Shown here: positions 1-12,500 of the stretch, piece by piece | Position numbering within the stretch: position 1 is the first letter of the stretch | How the letters are laid out: each line of letters opens with the position of its first letter | Assembly (NCBI RefSeq): GCF_030704535.1 | Contig: NC_081817.1 | Coordinates: 3,177,001 to 3,241,000 of the forward strand | From: Vitis vinifera | Taxonomy: Eukaryota; Streptophyta; Magnoliopsida; Vitales; Vitaceae | Reading direction: 5' to 3' | Length of the DNA stretch: 64,000 nt | The notes under the pieces: model-generated | The model's input: the letters and a program-made list of their open reading frames with translations, nothing else | Databases searched by the model: none | Told to the model about the DNA's origin: nothing | Made by a program: the position numbers and the translations under genes

Positions 1-444
1 CAATTAGTTCAAGGATAAAAGATCATTTATTTGCTTCATCTAAAAACGAAAAGGAAAAGGTGCAATTCGACACCCTCATGTACTCATTTGAGTTCTCCTA
101 TTATCCGTCACTCCATACTGTGCACATAATTTTCCATTGATGCAGAGTCATAAATCCGTCTTACAAACAAAAGAAGTGAACATACTTATAATTTAAGAAT
201 ATTGGAAGGATGAAAATTAAGAGAAAATAAACCTCTAAAGCCATAGAATGTGAATTAACTATCTGATTTTGCATGAAGCTGTTGAATTAGATACCTCAAA
301 GATATTTGTCCTCACATCAACATCAAATGAGAGTTTTTCATAAAGGCAACAAACTGGACTATTGAAATTATGTGTTGTTACCCAAGATAACAAGGCGAAT
401 AGAGGGAGACAGAAATTGTTTGTCATAACACTTACCAATAATAA
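1..444. other. Intergenic, no gene seen
   Basis: AT-rich sequence with no convincing coding frame, RNA gene or repeat boundary. It precedes the 674-bp tandem array. Confidence 0.5.
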
Positions 445-2400
445 GTAAACACCACCATCAACGAATTTTTTTCAAAAAAAATTGAAATCCTTCAATGTAG
501 GTAGGGTTGTACACACTTGTACAGTTAACACTTTTGGATTGTACAGTTAGTGTAAATGGCTTGTACAGTTATGCAATCCACCAAAGGGATGACCGAACAA
601 GTGCATATGGTTGGGGCAACAATGTTTCCATTATCGTGGATAAGGGAAAAGGAGGAAAAACTTAACCCTCATTTCGGTTCCTACGCCTAAGTAATGTGGG
701 GGAACTAAAACAATGAACTAACATTGTACAAATAAAATAATATACGTGGAAAGAGTGTGTTGTCAACCGATATGTGTGAGGAATGTTCACGACGAGTGGA
801 AAATGTTGATGACTAAGTTCTTCAAAATCACTTGAAATACCTTAAGATACACACCCTTGTACACCCTTGTACATTTAGTACATTGCCATTGTACACTTGG
901 TGTAAAGGCCTTGTACAGTTGGAGCAATTCCACTTAAACACAACTGAAGGAGTGCATATAGGCGGGTTAACCACATTCCAAAGAAATGGTTGAGTGAAAA
1001 ATGGGAAAATGAAACCCAATTTAGGTTCCTATGCAACATAAGTGTGCTACCACAAGGCATTTGAATGTGTACGAAGGGAAATGAGGAATGACTGTGAAGG
1101 ATGTCCTCCTAGTAAAAAAAAGAAGGAAATGAGCAACGATTGTTTTCAAAAAAAGTTAAAATCCTTCAATATAGGTAGGGTTGTACACACTTATACAGTT
1201 AGCACATTTGGATTGTACAGTTAGTGTAAATGACTTGTACAGTTATGCAATCCACCAAAGGGACGATCGAACAAGTGCATATGGGTGGGGCAACAATGTT
1301 TCCATTCTCGTGGATGAGGGAAAATGAGGAAAAAATGAACCCTCATTTCCGTTCATACGCATAAGTAATGTAGGGGAGATAAAACAATGAATTAACATGG
1401 TAGATATCAAATAAAATGCATGCAATGAGTATGTTGTCAACCAATAAGTGTGAGGAATGTCCCCCACGATTGGAAAAAGTAAATGAGCAAGTTCTTAAAA
1501 ATCACTCGAAATCCCTTAAGATACACACCCTTGTACACCCTTGTACATTTAATACATTACCATTGTACACTTAGTGTAAAGGCCTTGTACAGTTAGAGCA
1601 ATTCCACTTAAATACAACTGAAGGAGTGCATATGGGCGGGTTAACCACATTCCAAAGAAATGGCTGAGTGAAAAATGGGAAAATGAAACCCAATTTAGGT
1701 TCCTATGCAACATAAGTGTGCTACCATAAGGCATTTGAATGTGTACGAAGAGAAATGAGGAATGACTGTGAGGGATGTCCCCCTAGTAAAAAAAAGAAGG
1801 AAATGAGCAACGATTGTTTTCAAAAAAAGTTGAAATCCTTCAATATAGGTAGGGTTGTACACACTTGTACAGTTAGCACATTTGGATTGTACAGTTAGTG
1901 TAAATGGCTTGTATAGTTATGCAATCCACCAAAGGGACGACCGAACAAGTGCATATGAGTGGGGCAACAATGTTTCCATCCTCGTGGATGAGGGAAAATG
2001 AGGAAAAAATGAACCCTCATTTCCGTTCATACGCATAAGTAATGTAGGGGAGATAAAACAATGAATTAACATGGTAGATATCAAATAAAATGCATGCAAT
2101 GAGTATGTTGTCAACCAATAAGTGTGAGGAATGTCCCCCATGATTGGAAAAAGTAAATGAGTAAGTTCTTAAAAATCACTCGAAATCCCTTAAGAAACAC
2201 ACCCTTGTACACCCTTGTACAGTTGGTGTACATACCTTGTACAGTTGGTGTAAATGTCTTGTACAGTTGCAGGAATTCGACCTACCTACAACTTAAAGAG
2301 TGCATATAGCCGGGTTAACCACATCCCAATGTCATGGCTGACTGAAAAGGGGGAAAATGAAACCCAATTTACTTTCCTATTCATCATAAGTGTGCTAACT
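445..2400. repeat. Tandem array, 674-bp unit, about 2.9 copies, dimeric
   Basis: The start of the TTGTAC cluster recurs at 507, 1181 and 1855, exactly 674 bp apart each time, with nearly identical flanks. Each unit is itself a diverged dimer: one half (about 481-840) and the other (about 841-1155) share the same order of motifs, namely several TTGTACA words, an AAGTGCATATG-like or GAGTGCATATA-like word, a run of ATGGG/GGGAAAA, and a 'TTCCTACGC/TTCCTATGC' end. The short ORFs inside the array repeat with it and are not genes. The third copy runs into unique sequence near 2400. Confidence 0.9.
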
Positions 2401-3254
2401 AATCCCCGCATCTCACCGTCTCCACCATACCCATTTATTGCCTACACTATACAGCCAACAACCAGATTATAAAGTGAAGAATTTTTAAACAGGTGAAATG
2501 TCATTTAATAGGAGATCTTTTCGAAAATATTCACTGTAAGTTTCTTCAATTTACTTACCTCATGCTTCATTCCTATGACCCAAGATGAATATGATCAAAT
2601 CAAAATGTGAGAGAAAATAATTTACACCCACCGTCATTTGGATTTTGAAATGATGATGATGATAAAATAGATGCAAGGCTTTTCTGATTTCTGACTTGCT
2701 CACAACCCTCGCTCGCCGAAGAAATCGGTTGGGGGACATGCAGCAGCAACTCCCCACACCATATATCATGACAAAACCTAACTCTTCGCCAATCACCCAA
2801 AGAGAAGGAAATGAACCTCATGAACTCATCCCACCCTTGATTGATGCTCTTCCATGAATCTTTACCATTGAAAGCTCCTTACTAAGTCAATAATATGTAC
2901 TTCATTGATAATATCCAACCATTACAGCCAACATCTAACGTAAACAGGTTTCACCATCTTTTGCAAGACACTTTGACTACATTTGGCTAACATGATAGGA
3001 TAATATATACATATCCTAAAGATCATTGTCAATGTAGAATATGATGTTCTTGGATATTATATCGGATAGAAACGATATTCTAGTTCATTATATCCAATCA
3101 GAGATGTTATAATATGCTCATGTTTGATTTGTAGAAGAAATGAAAAATAAAAAGGAAAATATATTGCATATCCGTATTCGATATTTTTAAAAATAAAAAA
3201 TATACCAAGTGCCATTAAAAAAATGAAGAAAATGGATGAGAGGAACGAATTTAG

Positions 3255-3309
3255 GATCCATGGGATGTATATTTTTTTTTTTTGATAGGCAGATCCATGG
3301 GATGTATAT
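3255..3309 (-). mobile_element. Micro-insertion of a LINE 3' tail with 18-bp target duplication
   Basis: An 18-bp word starting GATCCATGGG is present at 3255-3272 and again at 3292-3309. Between the copies lie 19 bases: a run of 11 T followed by GATAGGCA. Read on the minus strand this is TGCCTATC followed by poly(A), like the extreme 3' end of a plant L1-type LINE. A long direct repeat flanking a poly(A) tail is the hallmark of target-primed reverse transcription, here aborted almost at once. Assignment to a LINE family is from memory. Confidence 0.65.
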
Positions 3310-3477
3310 ATCTCATGAGATTTAAAAAAAAAGTTGGATAAATTATCTCATCACTTATCATATCCTATTAGTTGAACATAAGATATGAGAAATGACGAGG
3401 TCTTTGATTATTATAACGAATAATCAAGAGGTTTACTTATCTTATCCTATTTCTTATCACCAATGAGAGTTTCTCTA

Positions 3478-3725
3478 AACCATTTTATCAGCCACCTTCA
3501 TAAATATTTCTTTATGGCCAATCTCCCAAGCATGAAGCTAATCTTGTTTTGTAAATTCTTATCCCATATCTTAGCCTCAACTCAAACAGTAATTAAATCT
3601 TGCCATTAATGAAGCCTTAATAAATAAACTATTTTATCGGTCACCTTCATAAATTTTCTTTATGGCCAATCTCCCCAAGCATGAATCTTATCTGGTTTTG
3701 TAAATTCTTGACCCATATCTTAACC
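3478..3725. repeat. Tandem duplication, period about 148 bp
   Basis: The stretch around CCACCTTCATAAAT...TTTATGGCCAATCTCCC at 3478-3600 recurs at 3626-3725 with about ten differences. The matching word CCTTCA lies at 3495 and 3643. Confidence 0.8.
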
Positions 3726-4062
3726 TATGGAGCTTTAACAAATCCATGGCATCTAATAACAATTTTATGTGAAAATTAAAATGGAAAAATCCATGCAAAT
3801 GTCTTAGGTACCAAGTTCATTTTCATTCTCCACTAATCAAGCATATCATATTCAAATTTTGTGTATGCAATTTCCCAAGAAAAAAAAGTTCAATGATAAT
3901 TTGTTTTCTAGAAGGAACAACCTTAATTTTCTGGAAATGGGGGTAAGTGAAAGACAATTTTGACGCTCCATTTTCAGAAATAGACAAAAATCAACATTAA
4001 TACTAAAACATTTCTTGAAAAACAATAAAAACAACACTGCGAATATAAGCGGAAGAAAAGAA

Positions 4063-4683
4063 TCATAATCGCTGAAACAACTTCTCGACGGCCTCGGTCT
4101 CTCTGGCTTGATACATTGCCTTCAACACTAAATTAAACGACGCCGTATTAGGAATGATGGCGTAGTCCTCCATCTGCGCCACCAGATCCAGCAGCTCCCC
4201 AGCCGAGGCGCCGATCATCAACTTCGCCCTCAAGTAATGGTTATACAAGTTCACATCCGGCTTATTCGGCTTCCCATTCTTATCAAGCGACCAAATCCAA
4301 AACTCGAACAGCTGATTCATATCCACCCACTGCTGCGACGTCATCCAGTCGGCGAACACGTTCATCAGGCTCGGCACATCCAGCGTCTGCGACAACGCCT
4401 ACAGCCGCGACGAAGAGGACTGGTGTAGAAATCCTAGAGGAATGATGGACTGAGCCTGGGGGATGGGGCTCCGCCAGTTCTCGTTGTAGAGCGGGCTCCC
4501 TGAGGCGGGGTTGGGAGGAAGTGGAGTGGGAGATGGCGGGGGAAGGCTGGGCTCGGCGAGTTGGGGTTCCTGGGAGAGGAATGTGAAGGTGGAAATGGAA
4601 GCTTTAAAGGGATTGTTGTGGTGGTTTAGGGTTTTGAGGAGGGTTTTACGGGCTCTGGAGAGGATCGCCATTTGGGACGCCAT
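4063..4683 (-). pseudogene. Mitochondrial PPR-like protein, broken by in-frame stop
   Basis: The minus-strand frame opens with ATG at 4683. The first 30 residues are rich in Arg, Lys, Ser and Leu with almost no acids, as in a mitochondrial targeting peptide. A proline-rich linker follows. At 4399-4401 a TAG interrupts the frame (…SSSSRL stop ALSQTLD…). After it the same frame continues for 111 codons with a PPR-like helical repeat (QMEDYAIIPNTASFNLVLKAM) and ends at TGA 4063. The stop is one C-to-T change from CAG (Gln). From memory, homologues in this family are several hundred residues longer, so the 3' end also looks truncated. It could be an allelic nonsense variant, but early stop plus short end favour a pseudogene. 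It is head-to-head with the XS/XH gene on the other strand. Confidence 0.7.
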
Positions 4684-5060
4684 TGATAAGCTCCGCTCAG
4701 TTCAGAGGTTTCATCGAGAGTACTGATAGAAGCGAAGGTGACATGACATTTCACATTTAACACAATTCTCCCTTTTAATTTACAGCAATCTGACTTGGAA
4801 ATTTGAAGGGTATATAGGTCACTCAATATCTCATAGCCTTTCTATTAATTCTGTAACATATATGGACCATTTGTTAATTTTTGGGCCCAGCTGGGCCCAA
4901 AACACAATTCTCCCTATAAAAGAAATGGTACACCGTACTTGAATATTGGTTATAGTCGGCCGTGGCAGAACGCGCTGCTGAACTGCGCGTACAGTTTTCA
5001 TTTCTGGGTGCAAGAGGCACTCGAAATTTGCATATTTGTCGCCTTGCTCCAGTCTCAGTA
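4684..5060. promoter_or_regulatory. Divergent (bidirectional) promoter region
   Basis: About 300 bp separate the ATG of the minus-strand PPR-like gene (4683) from the likely first exon of the plus-strand XS/XH gene (about 5000-5214). The interval holds a double site II palindrome at 4881-4900, two copies of an ACACAATTCTCCCT word (about 4760 and 4904) and a TATAAAA-like word just after the second (about 4915). An AAACCCTAG telo-box-like word lies in the plus-strand leader near 5098. Site II plus telo-box is a common combination in housekeeping and organelle-protein genes. Confidence 0.6.
4881..4900. promoter_or_regulatory. Perfect 20-bp palindrome, paired site II (TCP) elements
   Basis: The sequence TTGGGCCCAGCTGGGCCCAA is identical to its reverse complement. 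It carries two GGGCCCA words (site II, TGGGCY, recognised by TCP factors) in opposite orientation, midway between two divergent genes. Its wider context matches the terminal inverted repeat of the element at 55295-55879. Confidence 0.85.
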
Positions 5061-5214
5061 TCCTAAACCACCATCAATGGCTGAAACTCAAACCCCAAAA
5101 CCCTAGTTTCCCCGAAGTTTCAAGCAGTTTTCTGCAATTTCATGACGTCCGAAGCAAGTGGCCTTGAAAGATCCCATCTTTGAAGGCAGATCTACTCAGT
5201 TATTTGCAGTTGAG
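5000..5214 (+). other. Probable 5'UTR exon of XS/XH gene 1, with two uORFs
   Basis: A leader-like stretch ends at a good 5' splice site (GAG|GTAATT, intron from 5215). The matching 3' splice site is probably the TAAAG at 6484-6488, just before the main ATG. Two short reading frames lie in the leader: 5077-5106 (9 codons plus stop, MAETQTPKP) and 5142-5183 (13 codons plus stop). The exon start is not defined by sequence alone. Confidence 0.5.
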
Positions 5215-6505
5215 GTAATTTCTCTGCATTTTAGCTTTCCAATTTTTGCATGCATGTGGTACAAGGAGTCATCCGTTCAAGTGATCTCATTCTGAGTTGC
5301 ATTTTTAATTTTTAATTTTTTATAATTTATTTATTTTTTGTTTTGTTTCGGCTTCAAATTATGGAGCTCAAGGTTGTTGTTTTTTTCTTTTTTTTGGGCT
5401 CCTTTTATTGATGTACTCATTTTCCCACTGATTTGTGGGTTTTTTAGGCTCTGAACATGCATTTCAGCTAAGGTATATGAGACTCGGACTGTATAGTTTT
5501 CGAATTTCTTTGATGTTTTAATTTATGCTGCTTGGTTGATGAGAAAACAAGAGAGCAAGGGAAGGAAAAGAAAGGAAATAGTATAGAACGGTGATCTGTA
5601 ACCGCAGATATGCAATGTGGACTAAACCAGGGTCGAAAAGATTTGGGAAAAAAAAAGAAGTGAAATTAAGGTCTGATGGGTTTGACTTCCTACTTGTATT
5701 GGTTTCCTCCACAATTTCAATTTGTCTGCCTTTGGTGTTCTTTTCCTTGGAAAGGGAGAAAACCAACTCAAGCAATACTTCTAGTATTATTTGACTTTGT
5801 TGACTGTAGTGTTTTTGTTTCTTCAGGAACAAAGAATGTGTGGTTCCGCTTCTTTTTTTTACCTTCCCTTAGTTTCCCAGCAACCAAACAGAACATCTAG
5901 TGCCATATGTTGGTGAAAGAAAACCATGTAAAGTATTTATTTCAAATGCTAGATACTGCTTAAGTCCTTGCTAAGCTGAAAGGCAATTTATTTCCTATGT
6001 TTTTTAGTAGGTGGTTTACAGGAAACATCTCACAAACTACTCTTTTTTGTTGCAGTAAGTATCCATTTGTTTGAACACATCTTAGAATTCTGCATTTGAT
6101 CACACATTTAGAATATTTTGTTTCCATGATTATTCAATAGTAAAAAGGTGATCACCATGTGTCTCTGTATGGGTTTTATTTCTCTATGCATATTTGTTTT
6201 CTTCTTAACCTGATACCCAGGTGCAGTACCATTTTCAATCTCAAAAATAGACTCTAAAATCCATCCTGTTATGGATGAATTGGTTTGAATTTATTTATCT
6301 TTTCATTTAATAATTTGTGATTTAAGACAATTGATATCTTCGATAAAGATAGTTATTTTATTTCTACTTTATTGTTATATGTTCTGGTTCTTCAGAATTC
6401 ATTTCCCAATTGCAACATAAGTAATTATTTGTGCTAAAAAAGTATTTCTTTTTAATAGTTGGCTTTTGTTTTGATTTTTCTTGTAAAGGATTCCTTTCTG
6501 TGACA
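5215..6505 (+). other. Probable long 5'UTR intron of XS/XH gene 1
   Basis: T-rich non-coding sequence between a plausible donor at 5215 and the ATG at 6506. ORFs in this stretch have no family resemblance. A further alternative exon near 5440-5470 cannot be excluded. Confidence 0.45.
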
Positions 6506-9500
6506 ATGGGAAATTCGTCAGATGACAGTTTGGAAGAGGACATAAGTGAATCTGAAATAGAAGAGTATGAAGATAAATCCTACGAGGAATTGAAGAATGG
6601 AAATCACCATGTTAAAACCTCTGGTGAAAGTTTTTCTTGCCCTTATTGCTCGAAGAAGAAAAAGCGAGATTATTTATATAAGGAACTCCTCCAGCATGCG
6701 ATTGGAGTGGGAAAGTCTAGTTCTGAAAAGAGAAGCATGAAAGATAAGGCAAATCATCTGGCATTGGCAAAATACTTGGAGAAGGATATTATGGATGTAG
6801 ATGGCCCATCAGGTGGTCCATCAAAACCTAAGTCTGAGGCTCCTTTGGGTTGTGATCATGATGAAATGTTCGTGTGGCCTTGGACAGGAGTTGTGGTTAA
6901 CATTCCAACTGAGTTGAGGGATGGGCGATATATAGGAGGAAGTGGTTCCAAGCTGAGAGATGAATTAACAGCTAGAGGGTTCAACCCCATAAGAGTTCAT
7001 CCACTATGGAACTATCGAGGTCATTCTGGATGTGCTGCTGTGGAATTCAATAAAGATTGGCCTGGGTTACATAATGCAATGTCCTTTGAGAAGGAATATG
7101 AGGCAGATCATCATGGGAAGAAGGATTGGATTGCAAGTAATGGTCGAGGATCTGGTCTTTATGCTTGGGTTGCCCGCGCTGATGATTACAAAGCAGCAAG
7201 TATCATTGGAGAACACCTTCGCAAGATTGGAGATCTTAAGACCATTTCTGATATCATGGCTGAAGAAGCTCGGAAACAAAGTAAGCTTGTATCTAACCTG
7301 ACAAATGTGATTGAAGTCAAGAACAAGCACTTAGAAGAGATGAAGCGTATAGTCAGTGAAGCTTCGGTCTCCCTTAATAATTTAATTGAGGAGAAAGATA
7401 AGCTTCATCAAGCTTATAACGAAGGTGTGCACTGAGCTTAAAGATTATTTTTCTTTACTTACCAGAACTGAATCAAGAAAATACAATCTTTGGCACTTGT
7501 TTTGTATGTCATGTGTCACATCATCCAGGCAATTCAGCTGCACTTCCATGATATTTGGTGAAGTTGAGCTTAAATTTATTTTTCTATAGGCAGATTTTTA
7601 GCTTAAATTTGATCAATTGAATTTTTTTATACTGTATTATCTTGTTCTGGTACATGCCATTCTAGAAAAAATGGTTTATGTTTCTTATTAACAAAAAAAG
7701 ATATTAACTTAGGCTATGCTTGTTTACATTGTAGAATAATTTGTTTTATGCTAAGTACTTTCACATTTTCAGAGATAAGAAAGATACAGATGAGTGCAAG
7801 GGATCATTTCCAGAAGATTTTTAATGATCATGAAAAGCTTAAGTTACAACTGGAATCTCATAAGAGAGAGCTAGATTTGCGTGGGAGAGAGTTGGAAAAA
7901 CGCGAGGCTCATAATGAAAATGAAAGGAAAAAGCTCTGTGAAGAGATTGAAAAGGTACTTATTCATTCTTCTTTATAACTTATTTGTCTTGAATTTCACC
8001 ACATTCTTGCAACCTTATATGATTTTTTAAAAGGTAAAACCTCTTAAAAAGGGAACGGAAATTGTATAGATAGAAGGAAGATTCAGTATTCTGTATATTT
8101 CAACTTCTCAGTACTTTACTGAACCCCAAGGTGTATTCATGCTTATTTGGAGCTTGTTTTCCTTGAATTTTGCCACATTCAGGCAACCTGATATGAATTT
8201 TAAGACATAAAAACCTACCTAGTAAGAGTAAGATAATTGAACAGGAACTATATAGTTGGAATAATTCATTATTTTGAATGTTTAATATCTCAATTCTTTA
8301 CTGAACCCCAAGTTGCATATCGCTAATGAGGGTCTCAGTATAACTGCTAAAAAGCTTTCAGGGATGAAGGCCATCAACTAACCAGATAAGACAAAAATTG
8401 TTGTCAATTACTAGAAACTTATCAGATCATATGTGATCAGAATCAATGCTTTCTTTCTTGATGATTAGCACCTTCCTTTTCCTTCTTCAGCAGACCAACT
8501 TCAAAACCTTTGTTGAAGTAAATGGCATGTTTCTCATGATCTAGGTTGTTTTGAGACATGATCAAGGAAAGCTATGCCTTCTCTTTTTTCTATCTGATTC
8601 CATAATAGGTGCCTCTCTCAGTTTCCTATATAATGCAGGGGAGGACGTCTTGTTTCCCATATGACTCAAATGAGCATAATTGTCCAAAGAGATTATGTAT
8701 CTGATGCACTGCTATCATCAACAGTATGCTTCCATTCATACACACATTACACACATACACATGGACACACACAATCCTATCATATGCAGCCATGTTTGTT
8801 GGGTGTTGGTGTCAATAGCAATCTGGTCATAGGATATAATACATGATGCATGCCATCAAGACTGTTTAGGATGAGTTCCTAACCCATGTGATGATCATAG
8901 CCATCTGATCTTAACGTTTTTGATATCTGAATAAAAATTACTAAATAACTAGGGTAATCTGATTTTTTTTTTTTTTTTTTTTTTTGCTCTTTCAGATCTG
9001 TGTGAACTGTCAAGTGGTGACACTTCTGTTTTGTCTTCATGTAAGCATGTGCATGTCAGGGTGTGTTCCAACTAGCTTTTATTTCTTTCTTGAATGAATT
9101 TATTCTTGGGGAATTTGTCACATTCTTCTTCTCTAAAAAAATACTTTGTAAAACAACTCCTGGTGAAAACTGATTGGCTTTATTGCAGAAGTATTGCAGC
9201 TGCAGATAGAGTTTTTTTTTATGATCATATGAAATTTTTTAGTTAGTTTGTGATACTGATTTTTCTTTCTTTCAGAATGTTATGAAAAATAGTTCTCTTC
9301 AATTGGCAGCCGTGGAACAACAGAAAGCTGACGAAAAAGTATATAAACTAGCAGAAGATCAGAAGGTCTGTGAATTGTTCTCAGATGCTGAATGGTAACA
9401 AGAACATTGTGTTGACTTTAGAAATTTAATAATTCATCATGTGACCATGACAATTTCAGAAGCAAAAGGAGAATCTTCATAGAAGAATTATTCAACTAGA

Positions 9501-12500
9501 AAAACAGCTGGATGCAAAACAAGCATTGGAGTTGGAAATTGAGCGACTAAGGGGGACATTAAATGTCATGAAACACATGGGTGATGATGGTGATATGGAA
9601 ATTCTGAAAAAGATGGACTCAATGCTTAAAGTTTTGAGAGAAAAGGAAGGAGAACTTGAAGATTTAGAAGCATTGAACCAGACTCTAATAGTGAAGGAAC
9701 GTAAAAGCAATGATGAGCTGCAGGAAGCTCGTAAAGAATTAATAAGTGTAAGTGTTTCTTTTGTCTCTGTTATTACATATTACCTTATTCTTACTATTAT
9801 TCTTTTTGAACAATTGCAAACATGGAAAACCAAGAGGTCATTTTCCACTTTAGATGGCCTTACAAGATCTGGGAAAAAATGTGCTTTGAGATGCAATGAT
9901 CAAGTTGGGTTCTGCCATTTGCTGTGTTGCAAAGTTGTGTTGCTTACCATTTACCATTGAAAGTAGTTGTAAGGTTAATAAGGTAATTTATATGATGTAG
10001 ATAATTGAGGTGTGATTTCTGATGGAATGGAATGACAAAAAATGTGTACATGATCCTTACTAATTAGGAGATCAATACATCAGAAATCATGTAGTTAATG
10101 AATCATCATTATGCATTCCTTGAGTGTAAGAACCCTTGAGATGATATCTGTGTTGAATTGTGAGTTATTTTGTTGCTACTTCATTTTTCATTTTATAACT
10201 TTAATTTATGTAGGTTACCTAAATTATGAAAGTTGAATTGGAAGAGTTTTGCTTGTCGCTTATAAGATATTTCCTTGAAGCTCTTTTCCCCTTACAACAG
10301 GGTTCTCTAGTTTGTGAGGCAGGACTAATATATTTTCTTTGTAGGGCTTGAAAGAAATGTCAGGTCGTGCTCACATCGGTGTTAAGAGAATGGGAGAGCT
10401 TGATAATAAACCATTCCATGAAGCATGCAAGAGAAAATATGGTGTGGCTGAACCAGAGGAGAGAGCTTTGGAGCTGTGCTCCTTGTGGGAGGAATTCCTT
10501 AGAGATTCTGAATGGCATCCTTTTAAAGTTGTTGAGATTGAAGGGAAACATCAGGTATCAATTTGGTAGATCTGGCTATGCTAACTATTTGTCTCATTTT
10601 GACTAAGATGTCTAATGTTTTATTTTAACAAATGCTTGTGCACTTGCATGGGTGCCATGTGCATTGCACTTGTTGGCCTGTTTTGCTTCAACCTGAGAGT
10701 TGCAATCATTGCAGAAATTCTCAATTACATGTATGGCAGGCATGATATTGTTCTTTTTACCTGAATATAAAGAGGAAATGTTCTTATATAAACATATCAT
10801 GAGGAAAAATGTGTTAGCCCTGTTTTTGTTTGAGTTGCAATGATGTAGGACAACCCTAGGATGGTTGCCTACACTCAAGGGTAGGTGGGCTAGGGTTTTA
10901 TTTTTAGGGTGTAAGGAGAGGAACAAGGAATAAACTTTATGGTAGAGAAAATTATAAGATAAGAAATAGAGAGAAAGAAGAAACAATGAAGAAAAGATGG
11001 AAAACCTTAGAGTCTCACTAAGGCCTTCTAGGAGTCTCACCTAGAAGAAAATCAATGGAGTCTCACCATTGAGGGTTGCAACCTTGCAATGAAAGAAAGT
11101 ATAATATTATTCATCAAAATTCATTCCTTTGATTTACATTGATTAACTTATTTATAGGCTTCTCTAAGAAATCCAAAGTCTACTAGAACTCTAATAACCT
11201 ATTTTACTAGGACTCTAATAACCTATCATGATTCAAATTCTAATTATATTATAACTCAACTAGCTAATCCTAATTAGACTCCAACAAATATTAATCCTAA
11301 TTTAATTCCAAGTAATAATAATCCTACTTTAATTACAATTAATACTAATTCCCTTTCTTGATATATATCTTGAATATTCATCCTCATCAATTCCCCCTGA
11401 CTTGAAAAAAACTCGACCTCAAGTTTTAGTGATTTTCCACGATCAATTGAAATTCCGAGCAATGCCTTCCACCCTTTCTTTCTTCGTCGTCTCTTTCCCA
11501 TGGTAAGACAAGATCTCAAGATCTCTTGAACTTGTTCAATTTCATTCAAGACAAATATTGGACTTCGAAAAACTTTTTGATGTTGTACAACAAGTTGATA
11601 ATTCTCGAAATAATTATGTGTCTTCAACAAATTTGTGAGAAGTTGTTTCCTACACTCTTCTTGTAAATTGTTTTGTGGAAGAATAAGATTCTTGAATTCC
11701 CTATATTCAAAAGAAATTTCAGCAGATTCTTCATGTTTGCCACCACTCACGATAATGTTTGGCCTTGGGAAGTCAAACATCGATTCTTCTGAAACTTCTT
11801 CAACTTCTTTGAGCTCTTCTATTAGTTGATCTAAGATTAGTTTCATCACCTCTTGCTTTCTGGATTCATCATTGATGATTTCTTCGTCCTTTCTAGTAAC
11901 TTCGACTTGCTTTTTAATAAGAATATTTGATGGCTCTTTTAGTTTCAAGGGTGCTACTTTTTCCTCTGGTTGCTTATGTGGTGGAATTTCCTTCATTGGA
12001 CGAAGGATCTTCTTTCGCCCATTGCGCACAAGTGTGTAAGTGTTCTCATAGCCATCATGTTGGACCCTTTCATCAAAAAGCCATGGTCTTCCAAGCATAA
12101 TATGGGCAACTTTGATCGGCAAAACATCACACCATGTTGATAACTCAAAATTATTACTGAAATTAAACGTCACTAGACAACGAGAACTCACCAAAATAGA
12201 TGCGTCATTTACCCATGCTATTTGATAGGGATTTGGATGATCTTCTGTCTTTAGATTAAGTTTCTCAACAAGCTCCTCTGAAGCTAGATTGGAACAACTA
12301 TCTCCATCAATAATCAAAGTACATAGTCTCCCTTGACAAGCAACACGAGTTTGGAAGATGCTAGTACGTCGCCAATCCTCCTCTTCATTTAGCCTTGGTA
12401 TGTTCACCAATGGCTGCATAAAAAAGTTGTAGCCTTCAACCATGTTTGCATACGTTGCTCTACTCCTCAATTACACATGTCTTCATGCCAAGAATTTTCG

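Larger units (their letters stand above)
2401..4062. other. AT-rich intergenic spacer
   Basis: No coding region recognised. It contains the LINE-like micro-insertion and the 148-bp duplication listed separately. ORFs here are short and have low-complexity composition. Confidence 0.5.

Noticed and set aside
828-2141. Repeated 60-78 codon ORFs in the left end, on both strands
   Set aside because: They recur at 674-bp spacing as part of a tandem repeat and have no family resemblance.
9748-9960. Extension of the exon ORF past 9747 in XS/XH gene 1
   Set aside because: GTAAGT at 9748 is a consensus donor and the family sequence resumes at 10345. The extension is intron read-through.
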